Source: an uncultured Lachnospiraceae bacterium (GTDB lineage: Bacteria > Bacillota > Clostridia > Lachnospirales > Lachnospiraceae). Taken from it: a stretch of DNA of 6,125 nt. A program made the position numbers and the translations under genes. Shown piece after piece: positions 1-5,548 of this stretch. The stretch lies in NCBI GenBank assembly GCA_947628025.1, contig CANQYH010000194.1, forward strand, positions 1 to 6,125. The letters run 5' to 3'. Each line of letters starts with the position of its first letter. Position 1 is the first letter of the stretch. The notes under the pieces are model-generated. The model was not told where the DNA came from and ran no database searches. It worked only from the letters and a program-made list of their open reading frames with translations.

Positions 1-96
1 GCCCTGTACGGCCCGATCACCCCGCAGGTTCCAGCCTCGATCCTACAGCTCCACCCGGATGTGATCGTAGTGGCGGACGCAGACGCGTGGGGATGA
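1..96 (+). CDS. C-terminal fragment of an unidentified protein, 5' end outside window
   Basis: Frame 1 is open from the first base and ends at TGA 94-96, giving 31 residues that include HPDVIVVADADAWG, a hydrophobic strand followed by an acidic loop. The same frame continues past the TGA with DGFIVGASEISELYRMLQNK to a TAA at 157-159, and this part also reads like protein. The gene may therefore end at 96, or be longer and interrupted by a nonsense codon. I do not recognise the family. The pattern of a beta strand, an acidic residue pair, a tryptophan and then DGF faintly recalls the end of ParM-like actin ATPases, but that is only a weak guess. The fragment is GC-rich up to the TGA and AT-richer after it. 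A hairpin begins four bases after the second stop. Confidence 0.4.
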   Translation, partial: ALYGPITPQVPASILQLHPDVIVVADADAWG

Positions 97-162
97 GATG
101 GTTTCATCGTAGGGGCTAGTGAAATAAGCGAGCTGTACCGTATGTTACAAAATAAATAATAT

Positions 163-204
163 AGAGCTGTTCCTCTCGCTGACAGTAGCCAGAGAAACAG
201 CTCT
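163..204. terminator. Long hairpin between converging genes, possible bidirectional terminator
   Basis: AGAGCTGTTCCTCT (163-176) pairs with AGAGAAACAGCTCT (191-204) over 14 positions with one C/A mismatch, leaving a 14-nt loop. It lies between the plus-strand gene ending at 96 or 159 and the minus-strand gene ending at 323. Neither flank has a perfect T run. Read on the minus strand the bases after the stem are richer in T (ATATTATTTATTTTG) than on the plus strand (TAAACTTCGGTTTTC). It probably ends transcription from one or both sides; efficiency cannot be judged by eye. Confidence 0.6.
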
Positions 205-218
205 TAAACTTCGGTTTT

Positions 219-846
219 CAAGTGGTTTTGTGTTGTTGTGTTATTAATTTGTGTTAGTTTTTATCAATAATGTGTTATTACCTTTTCCCTAAATCAGTTA
301 CAACTATTTTGAGATAATCCTATTATGGATTAGTGATCATGACGCCATTTGTAACAGTTGTTTTCTTCTCATGGCCATTCTCTTCTGATTTCACTTCGTG
401 AAAAGTTTTGACTCGATAATAATAACCTGACGGCTGTCCATATATTACTTCATTAATCTCAGCAATATACACATCTTCAAATTCTTCTTCAATCTCGACT
501 TCCGTAATCCAACCAGTTGTAATTCCTTCCGTCTCCCGGCGCTGTAATTCCAAAGTAAGTTTCGCCCAAGGAACTTCATGAAATAAATCGGTCTCTCCTC
601 TGACTCCTATAGCCCCATATCCTTCATTTGTAATATCTGAAAATACTAAAGCAATTGTCGAACTACGTTGAGCACCAGCTATAATCATTCTAGACATTCG
701 TGTGTTCTCTGGCAAAAGCACAATATCATCTGCTGCATATGCCGCCTTACCAGGTAAACTCATTAAAACAACACTCAAAATTATTATTTTCCAAAAAAAT
801 TTTTTCATATAATCTACCTCTGCATTCCATCAATCAAAACCACTTG
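219..846. repeat. 12-bp exact inverted repeat flanking the small secreted-protein gene
   Basis: CAAGTGGTTTTG at 219-230 on the plus strand recurs exactly on the minus strand at 835-846. The two copies bracket the whole 323-808 gene, and the right copy touches the stop codon of the 547-residue gene (847-849). About one exact 12-bp inverted match is expected by chance in a window this size, so only the placement makes it notable. No transposase and no target-site duplication were seen. Confidence 0.35.
323..808 (-). CDS. Small secreted protein, DUF6147-like
   Basis: This encodes 161 residues with a clear Sec signal peptide: basic MKK, a hydrophobic core at about 5-19, and an AYA/A cleavage site after residue 25. 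The mature part of about 136 residues has no cysteines and no second membrane segment, so it should be released outside the cell. It looks beta-rich, and its late motif SGYYYRVKTFHEVK (127-140) followed by a TVTNG turn resembles small secreted Lachnospiraceae proteins grouped as DUF6147, whose function is unknown to me. The start is the ATG at 806-808, with AGAGG on the minus strand 8 nt upstream. It lies 38 bp downstream of the 547-residue membrane-protein gene on the same strand, so co-transcription is likely. The gene is AT-rich (one counted 60-base line is 33% GC), like the 3' third of that upstream gene and unlike the rest of the window. A TAATCC/GGATTA inverted repeat (315-332) overlaps its stop. 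Confidence 0.75.
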   Translation of the reverse strand: MKKFFWKIIILSVVLMSLPGKAAYAADDIVLLPENTRMSRMIIAGAQRSSTIALVFSDITNEGYGAIGVRGETDLFHEVPWAKLTLELQRRETEGITTGWITEVEIEEEFEDVYIAEINEVIYGQPSGYYYRVKTFHEVKSEENGHEKKTTVTNGVMITNP

Positions 847-2490
847 TTAACCTTGTTTTTCATAATATTTCATTTGTTTAACTATCATCACAAAATTATC
901 TTCATCTAACGTCCCTATTAAAATATAATGGCTTTTACCATTTACAATTTTCGCATTAAATTCAAAACATCCTTCCTTATATTCGTTCGCATAAATCGGG
1001 ATATCCTCATCTAAATTGTCATTATATATAACACTATATTCCGTTCTATCTGACGCAAAATCGAAAGAATCATCTACCACTTGTATAACCTGAATTAAAA
1101 AAATATAATTTCCCTCATAAGAAAAAACCATTCTAGCCACGCCTCTATCTATACTAATATTTTCAAAAACCATCCCCTCCGGCATATAAGAAAGCTCAAT
1201 TACTCTAATACCTAATTCATCCCTAATTCTAGTATAAGCTTGTTCCAATTCATCTTCTATAGGCAAATTCTCCGCATTATCCACAACTGCTTCTTTATCA
1301 TTTCGCTCTGCAGATATATACTCATACATCTTCGATCCAATTACCCGGATTCCCGGCGAAAAGAACACCGTTCCCAGCATCACCGCCACCGCGGCGACTC
1401 CCATCCATTGCCACAGGCCCGCAAACGTTTCCCGGCCCCCGGCCCCCATTGGTTCTTCTTCAGCCGCATCTGCCTTTTTCCAAAAACGCTTTTTTCTTTT
1501 TCCCTCTGTACCCTCTCCATCCTTTGATATGGTTTTAAATTCAGATCCTTTTTCAAGCCCCGTCTGTTCTATCCGTACCGTTTCCGCTCCTGCTTTTCGG
1601 CGTATCCACGACGCCGCTTTTCCTCCTCCTTTCGTCCGCCCGTGTCCCGTCGTCTCCAACCCGGTCGTTAAGATTTCGCCGGCTGCCAACTCTTCTGCTT
1701 CTATTCCATTTAGCGCTTCGTCCGCTGCATGTTCCCTGCTTTTAACGTCCGGTCTATCCTCTGCCATCCGGCCCACCGACGCCGCATCCGCCTTTTCTCC
1801 GCCCGACGTCTCCGTTTTAACGCCCGCAACACCGTCCGATCGATCTCTCCGTCCTTGACTCAGCGCCTCCGATTCTTTGCTTCCTGATGTTACATCCCCC
1901 GTTTCCTCTCCATCCGCCCCATTCATCCATTCCCTTCCGCGATCTGACTCTAGCCGCCCAGCCTCCAGACCTGTGCGCCTCAAACTTCCCGCCTCTGAAA
2001 ATTCCGCCTCCGAAAGCAGCAGCTCCCTATGTCCAGCGAATTCTTCTCCATCCCGTTTCGCACGTCCATGTTCCGCAGCATACGATTCGCCGGATTCCCT
2101 GCGCGAGTCTTCCTGCCGCAGATCAATCTTCACAACTTGTCCCGTTTCTTCCCTGTCTCCAATTTCTTCTCCCGCGCCGCCTGCCGCCTCCCCGACGGGA
2201 TCCCGACTTACGGAAAGCGCTTTTTCTGCATTCTCCCGGACCATTTTCCCGGGGAGCGGACGATCGCGGCCGCTTGTCGTTTTCGGCATCTCTTCTCCGA
2301 GCTGTTCCCTGAGGCGATGAAGAATCGACTCAAATTCTCCCTCCGGCGCAGGGGGAACATCCTCGATCGCGCTGGCAGCCGCATAAAAATCATACTCCTC
2401 GGCCAGCTGCTCATCGCTGAAACCGAAAGCTTCTTTTAATTTATCATCTAGTTGTTTCCAATCTGCCCGGCTCCGGTCTTCCTCTTTCAA
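847..2490 (-). CDS. Single-pass membrane protein with disordered cytoplasmic linker and DUF4367-like extracellular domain; candidate anti-sigma-type regulator
   Basis: This encodes 547 residues. Residues 1-65 form a helical acidic head (WKQLDDKLKEAFGFSDEQL). Residues 70-350 are a low-complexity Gly/Glu/Arg/Asp/Ser stretch, almost certainly disordered, ending in a basic patch KRKKRFWKK (331-339). One membrane helix spans about 358-378 (GLWQWMGVAAVAVMLGTVFFS). Residues 425-547 form a compact alpha/beta domain opening IRVIELSYMPEGM, which resembles the DUF4367 extracellular domains often found in membrane partners of Firmicute sigma factors. By the positive-inside rule the head is cytoplasmic. 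The only cysteine is C508, so there is no HxxxCxxC zinc anti-sigma motif. The start codon is TTG, supported by a good Shine-Dalgarno. Base composition jumps from about 60-70% GC (linker and membrane helix) to about 30% (extracellular domain) near 1350. The secreted-protein gene follows 38 bp downstream. The anti-sigma role is inferred; the sigma gene lies on the other side of murG. Confidence 0.65.
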   Translation of the reverse strand: MKEEDRSRADWKQLDDKLKEAFGFSDEQLAEEYDFYAAASAIEDVPPAPEGEFESILHRLREQLGEEMPKTTSGRDRPLPGKMVRENAEKALSVSRDPVGEAAGGAGEEIGDREETGQVVKIDLRQEDSRRESGESYAAEHGRAKRDGEEFAGHRELLLSEAEFSEAGSLRRTGLEAGRLESDRGREWMNGADGEETGDVTSGSKESEALSQGRRDRSDGVAGVKTETSGGEKADAASVGRMAEDRPDVKSREHAADEALNGIEAEELAAGEILTTGLETTGHGRTKGGGKAASWIRRKAGAETVRIEQTGLEKGSEFKTISKDGEGTEGKRKKRFWKKADAAEEEPMGAGGRETFAGLWQWMGVAAVAVMLGTVFFSPGIRVIGSKMYEYISAERNDKEAVVDNAENLPIEDELEQAYTRIRDELGIRVIELSYMPEGMVFENISIDRGVARMVFSYEGNYIFLIQVIQVVDDSFDFASDRTEYSVIYNDNLDEDIPIYANEYKEGCFEFNAKIVNGKSHYILIGTLDEDNFVMIVKQMKYYEKQG

Positions 2491-2497
2491 TCGTATA

Positions 2498-2504
2498 CCT
2501 CTTT
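2498..2504 (-). promoter_or_regulatory. Ribosome binding site that fixes a TTG start
   Basis: On the minus strand AAAGAGG ends 7 nt before the TTG at 2488-2490. An ATG lies 19 nt upstream of the TTG but is in another frame, and no in-frame ATG fits this ribosome binding site. The 547-residue protein therefore most likely starts at TTG. Confidence 0.75.
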
Positions 2505-2527
2505 GCCATGATTTCCCCTGTTGGGGG

Positions 2528-2558
2528 TTGACTTTTTTGGCTGGATGCTTAGTATAAT
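2528..2558 (+). promoter_or_regulatory. Sigma-A-type promoter for murG
   Basis: TTGACT (2528-2533) and a perfect TATAAT (2553-2558) are separated by 19 bp, slightly longer than the ideal 17. Transcription would start near 2565, leaving an untranslated leader of about 97 nt before the murG ATG. The same AT-rich stretch lies upstream of the divergent minus-strand gene and reads TATTAT or TATACT on that strand, but I could not find a well-spaced -35 element for it. Confidence 0.7.
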
Positions 2559-2648
2559 AGGGTATGTGTATTTCCGCGAAGCAAAACGATGCATTTTACC
2601 GTGTGTCCATGCCCATAAATCTGTATACCGCATACTTTTAATATATTC

Positions 2649-2653
2649 GGAGG
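2649..2653 (+). promoter_or_regulatory. murG: Ribosome binding site of murG
   Basis: GGAGG lies 8 nt before the ATG at 2662. This selects that start over the in-frame TTG at 2521, whose extra 47 residues would cover the promoter and do not resemble MurG. Confidence 0.9.
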
Positions 2654-2661
2654 CAGCAAGC

Positions 2662-3729
2662 ATGAAAAAAATCATTTTAACCGGCGGCGGCACCGCCGGT
2701 CACGTAACGCCCAATCTTGCCCTGATCCCCTCGCTGAAAGAGCACGGATATGAGATCCGCTATATCGGCTCTTATCAGGGAATCGAAAAAAATCTGATCG
2801 AAGCGGTCGGAATCCCTTACGACGGGATTTCTTCCGGCAAGCTCCGCAGATATTTTGATCTGAAAAATTTTTCCGATCCTTTCCGGGTGATAAAAGGATA
2901 TACGGAAGCTCTCAAACTGATCAAAAAATACAAACCCGACGTCATATTCTCCAAAGGAGGCTTCGTCGCGGTACCGGTGGTCTTAGCCGCGAAACACTAT
3001 CGCGTCCCGACGATCATTCACGAATCGGACATGACGCCCGGCCTTGCCAACAAATTATGTATCCCGTCTGCCCGCAAGGTATGCTGCAACTTCCCGGAAA
3101 CGCTCCCCTACCTGCCGGAGGGAAAAGCGGTTCTTACCGGATCTCCCATCCGCCGTGAACTGCTGCAGGGCGATCGGCTGTCCGGTCTTCAATATACCGG
3201 CCTCTCCGCCGAAAAACCGATCATACTGGTCATAGGCGGAAGCCTCGGCGCCGTCGCGATCAATCAGGCGGTCCGAAGCCTGCTGCCCCGGCTGCTTACC
3301 GACTTCCAGGTGATACATATCTGCGGAAAAGGTCACCTGGATCCATCTCTCAACGGCGCCGCCGGTTATGCGCAATATGAATATGTGGACGCGCCGCTGA
3401 AAGACCTCTTCGCCGCCGCCGATCTGATCGTTTCCCGGGCCGGGGCCAATTCCATCTGCGAGATCCTGGCGCTCCGAAAGCCCAACGTCCTGATCCCGCT
3501 TTCGGTCCACGCCAGCCGCGGCGATCAGATCCTCAACGCCCGGTCTTTCGCCCAACAAGGTTTCAGTACCCTGTTGGAAGAAGAAAACATGAACGACGAT
3601 ACGCTTTACGCCGCGATCCGCAATACGTATGACCAAAGAACCGGTTTCATCCAACACATGGAAGAAAGCCGGTTAAACAACGCCATCGACACGATCATCG
3701 GCCTCATCGAGGAATGTGCGGCGGGATGA
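2662..3729 (+). CDS. murG: UDP-N-acetylglucosamine--undecaprenyl-pyrophosphoryl-MurNAc-pentapeptide GlcNAc transferase (MurG)
   Basis: MurG transfers GlcNAc from UDP-GlcNAc to lipid I, making lipid II, the last cytoplasmic step of peptidoglycan precursor synthesis, at the inner face of the membrane. The 355 residues match the family's usual length. Visible landmarks are the N-terminal glycine loop GGGTAGHVTPN (8-18, with the conserved His14), SKGGFVAVP (97-105), HESDMTPGLAN (120-130), TGSPIRRE (159-166), the second-domain glycine loop GGSLGA (192-197), the UDP-GlcNAc-binding SRAGANSICE (258-267) and HASRGDQILNA (283-293). Alanine in the first loop (GGGTAGH, not GGGTGGH) is, to my knowledge, common in clostridial MurG. 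No residue expected for activity appears to be missing. The gene stands alone with its own promoter, away from any division and cell-wall cluster, and faces opposite to its neighbours. Its stop codon lies in the loop of a strong hairpin shared with the converging sigma gene. Confidence 0.95.
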   Translation: MKKIILTGGGTAGHVTPNLALIPSLKEHGYEIRYIGSYQGIEKNLIEAVGIPYDGISSGKLRRYFDLKNFSDPFRVIKGYTEALKLIKKYKPDVIFSKGGFVAVPVVLAAKHYRVPTIIHESDMTPGLANKLCIPSARKVCCNFPETLPYLPEGKAVLTGSPIRRELLQGDRLSGLQYTGLSAEKPIILVIGGSLGAVAINQAVRSLLPRLLTDFQVIHICGKGHLDPSLNGAAGYAQYEYVDAPLKDLFAAADLIVSRAGANSICEILALRKPNVLIPLSVHASRGDQILNARSFAQQGFSTLLEEENMNDDTLYAAIRNTYDQRTGFIQHMEESRLNNAIDTIIGLIEECAAG

Positions 3730-3744
3730 CCCTCCGCACGTTCC
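3711..3744. terminator. Near-perfect 15-bp hairpin at the meeting point of murG and the sigma gene
   Basis: GGAATGTGCGGCGGG (3711-3725) pairs with CCCTCCGCACGTTCC (3730-3744) across a 4-nt loop ATGA (3726-3729) that holds the murG TGA. Thirteen pairs are Watson-Crick, one is G-U and one is a C/T mismatch. The right arm reaches the first base of the sigma-factor stop (3744-3746). No T tract follows on either strand, so this is not a textbook intrinsic terminator. It could still block or end transcription from both sides, or protect the 3' ends of both messages. Confidence 0.65.
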
Positions 3745-4361
3745 TATCCGGTCTCCGGCTCACCCACCAACAGGATCTTGTTCCGGGACCCGCGCGGTCT
3801 TCCTCTTTTCTTAGGCGCTGCGGTCTCCGGCTGTTCGATGCAGTTCCGCAGATACTTCCTGATCCGGCATATCCGCATCCTGCAGGTACTCTCCGATATT
3901 TTCAACATTTCGCTGACCTCTGATACAGGCCGCTCCTCCACCAGACACAATATGGCCACTTTCTGCATCTCCGGCGTCAATGCCTTGATCGCCTCGCGGA
4001 TACGCACCAATTCTTCCTGTCTTTCTATACTCGCCTGAATATCCGGCAGCAGTTCTCTTCGAATCAGCGCTTCACCGCCAGTCTCGATCAAAGCCTCCAT
4101 ACTGACATTGGGATGCCGCAAACTTTTCCGAAAATAATCCGTACATTCATTATTCAGGATCTTCATCAGCACTGCCTTGATCTGCGCTTCATCCCATTCG
4201 TTCGCTTTCTTTTTGTACGCGTTAATAAAGGAACAAAACGTTTCCTGAACTACATCGCTGACATCTACCGACGGTATACTGCGTTTTAACGCTACAAACC
4301 GAAGAACTTTCTCGTGTTCCTCATACAATGCCTGCAACAAATCTGTCTGTTCCAGTTGCAT
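3744..4361 (-). CDS. Sigma-70-family (ECF-like) RNA polymerase sigma factor with AT-hook-like tail
   Basis: This encodes 205 residues. Region 2 spans about 9-80: LYEEHEKVLRFVALKR, then DVSDVVQETFCSFINAY for core binding, then NNECTDYFRK at the -10-recognition end. A linker leads to region 4 at about 118-175 (REAIKALTPEMQKVAILCL, then the helix-turn-helix VSEVSEMLKISESTCRMRI). There is no region 1 or 3, as expected of ECF-type factors. After region 4 comes a tail with KKRGRPRGSRNK (184-195), a good match to the AT-hook core RGRP, which binds the AT-rich minor groove. Six cysteines are present, three of them close together in and after region 4 (160, 165, 174). The ATG start has CAGGAG 6 nt upstream. 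The gene lies 15 nt after the HIT gene and is very likely co-transcribed with it. No anti-sigma gene is adjacent; the nearest candidate is the membrane protein beyond murG. Its targets are unknown. Confidence 0.85.
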   Translation of the reverse strand: MQLEQTDLLQALYEEHEKVLRFVALKRSIPSVDVSDVVQETFCSFINAYKKKANEWDEAQIKAVLMKILNNECTDYFRKSLRHPNVSMEALIETGGEALIRRELLPDIQASIERQEELVRIREAIKALTPEMQKVAILCLVEERPVSEVSEMLKISESTCRMRICRIRKYLRNCIEQPETAAPKKRGRPRGSRNKILLVGEPETG

Positions 4362-4376
4362 TACTTTCTCCTGCCT

Positions 4377-4790
4377 TTAAAGTTCTGCTTTCACTGCCGC
4401 AACAATCTGCTTTTTATCCTGCTCACTCAGTTCTCCCTGCTCCCAGGCCACGATTTTCGGACCATTCTGATATCTGGGAATGATATGGACATGAAAATGC
4501 ATCACCGTCTGGCCGGCAGCTTCACCGTTATTCTGGACCAGATTAAATCCGTCGCAGCCCAGCGCCGCCGTCATGGCCTTTCCCATTTTAGCGGCCAGCG
4601 GCAGGACTTTCGCGGCAACCGTCTCATCCAGCTCACACAGATCCGCATAATGTTCTTTCGGTAAAATCAGGGCATGTCCCCTGGAAGCGGGTCCCAGATC
4701 CAAGATCACCCGAAAATCGCCGTCTTCATAAAGCGTAGCCGCGGGGATCTGTCCCGCAGCGATCCGGCAGAAAATGCAATCCTCTCTCAT
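4377..4790 (-). CDS. HIT family (Hint-type) purine nucleotide hydrolase
   Basis: This encodes 137 residues, a normal length for bacterial Hint proteins. The histidine triad is HFHVHIIP (98-105), where H98, H100 and H102 form the HxHxH motif; the middle His is the expected nucleophile attacking the nucleotide alpha phosphate. The N-terminal CIFC (C5, C8), with H47 and the first triad His, matches the zinc site of Firmicute HIT proteins. GHALILPKEHY (38-48) and FNLVQNNGEAAGQTVMHFH fit the family. Hint enzymes hydrolyse adenosine or guanosine phosphoramidates and aminoacyl-adenylates in the cytoplasm; the physiological substrate is usually unclear. The start at 4788-4790 has GGAGG 10 nt upstream. 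The gene lies 24 nt after the rhomboid gene and 15 nt before the sigma gene, in one operon. Nothing in the sequence indicates a regulatory role. Confidence 0.92.
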   Translation of the reverse strand: MREDCIFCRIAAGQIPAATLYEDGDFRVILDLGPASRGHALILPKEHYADLCELDETVAAKVLPLAAKMGKAMTAALGCDGFNLVQNNGEAAGQTVMHFHVHIIPRYQNGPKIVAWEQGELSEQDKKQIVAAVKAEL

Positions 4791-4814
4791 AATGCTTGTT
4801 CCTCCATCCTGCTT

Positions 4815-5417
4815 TTAATCATAATATTTCCTGGGTCTCCGATACAGAAAAGCTCCCATCACGATCCCCAGCGTCAGCCCTGCCACATGCGCAGTATTGT
4901 TCACTCCCGCACTGGTAAAGCCTAAATACAAAGAAAGCACCGCCATAAACACCAACTGCCTCGTACTCAGATCTTCCAGCCGTCCGCGATTGACGGCAAC
5001 CACGTATATAAGCCCGCCTACAACGCCGAAAACAGCGCCGGAAGCTCCCGCCGATACCGCTATCTCGCCTGTCCGCATTTCCAGAAACAAAGACGCCGCA
5101 TTCGCCCCGATCCCGCACGTCAGATAAAAAATCAGATATTTTACGCTGCCCAGCGCGCGTTCCAGGTTGTCTCCCAGGACATATAAGATCAGCATATTAT
5201 TAATAATATGGCGAATTCCAAAGTGCATAAACGCCGCTGTCAGCAGCCTCCAGTATTCCCCCTGAAGAACAAGCGGAGCGAACATCGCCCCGTGAGCGAC
5301 CATAAACATACTGTTTTCCGTTGATCCTACGACTTCCAGATATCCAAAATATATGAAGTTTACCGCTATAATGGCAAGATTGACATATTCTGTCTTACGA
5401 TACGATTTTTCTTCCAT
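4815..5417 (-). CDS. Rhomboid family intramembrane serine protease
   Basis: This encodes 200 residues with about six membrane helices. Rhomboids cut transmembrane proteins within the membrane using a Ser-His dyad. Visible here are GEYWRLLTAAFMHFG (53-67, with the conserved WR), HIINN (70-74, the HxxxN motif of the oxyanion region), GASG (124-127, catalytic Ser126) and NNTAHVAGLTLG (173-184, catalytic His177). The Glu/Arg motif of the first loop is also plausible, so the enzyme looks active. I chose the ATG at 5415-5417 because AGGA lies 8 nt upstream. The frame is open to an ATG at 5552, which would overlap the FHA gene by ATGA, but that start has no ribosome binding site and its extra 45 residues cover a strong promoter and hairpin. 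This is the first gene of the rhomboid, HIT and sigma operon. The substrate is unknown. Confidence 0.9.
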   Translation of the reverse strand: MEEKSYRKTEYVNLAIIAVNFIYFGYLEVVGSTENSMFMVAHGAMFAPLVLQGEYWRLLTAAFMHFGIRHIINNMLILYVLGDNLERALGSVKYLIFYLTCGIGANAASLFLEMRTGEIAVSAGASGAVFGVVGGLIYVVAVNRGRLEDLSTRQLVFMAVLSLYLGFTSAGVNNTAHVAGLTLGIVMGAFLYRRPRKYYD

Positions 5418-5451
5418 AAGACCGTTCCTGACATAATCTGTTCTCACGTTC

Positions 5452-5471
5452 GCCTTACGCAGCGGTAAGGC
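5452..5471 (-). promoter_or_regulatory. Hairpin in the 5' leader of the rhomboid operon
   Basis: A perfect 7-bp stem, GCCTTAC/GTAAGGC, with a 6-nt loop lies about 10 nt after the predicted transcription start and 34 nt before the start codon. It is not followed by a T run, so it is more likely to stabilise the message or bind a factor than to terminate. Function not established. Confidence 0.5.
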
Positions 5472-5487
5472 AATCCCTCGTGTGGTC

Positions 5488-5516
5488 AGTATAGCATAAC
5501 TTCTTAAATTTGTTAA
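5488..5516 (-). promoter_or_regulatory. Strong sigma-A-type promoter of the rhomboid, HIT and sigma operon
   Basis: On the minus strand TTAACA (5511-5516) and TATACT (5488-5493) are exactly 17 bp apart, with an extended -10 TGC just before TATACT. Transcription should start near 5481, giving a leader of about 64 nt to the ATG at 5417. It is a housekeeping-type promoter, so the sigma gene need not depend on its own product. Upstream transcription from the FHA gene may also read through. Confidence 0.8.
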
Positions 5517-5548
5517 GATATTTATTGCAATCGCATTCATAATCGTGT

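Noticed and set aside
94..115. Selenocysteine codon with SECIS at the left-edge TGA
   Set aside because: The local stem contains the TGA and has a 3-nt loop, unlike a bacterial SECIS, and no selenoprotein family was recognised.
1529..2439. Several overlapping plus-strand reading frames rich in Ser, Pro and Arg
   Set aside because: They are antisense shadows of the GC-rich linker of the 547-residue gene. They lack ribosome binding sites and resemble no family, while the minus frame has a good start, a membrane helix and a recognisable C-terminal domain.
2521..2661. N-terminal extension of MurG from the TTG at 2521
   Set aside because: The extra 47 residues cover the TTGACT/TATAAT promoter and are unlike MurG. 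The ATG at 2662 has GGAGG 8 nt upstream and gives the family's normal length and start MKKIILTGGGTAGH.
3055..3657. A 200-residue minus-strand reading frame inside murG
   Set aside because: It is antisense to a fully conserved MurG and has no protein-family features.
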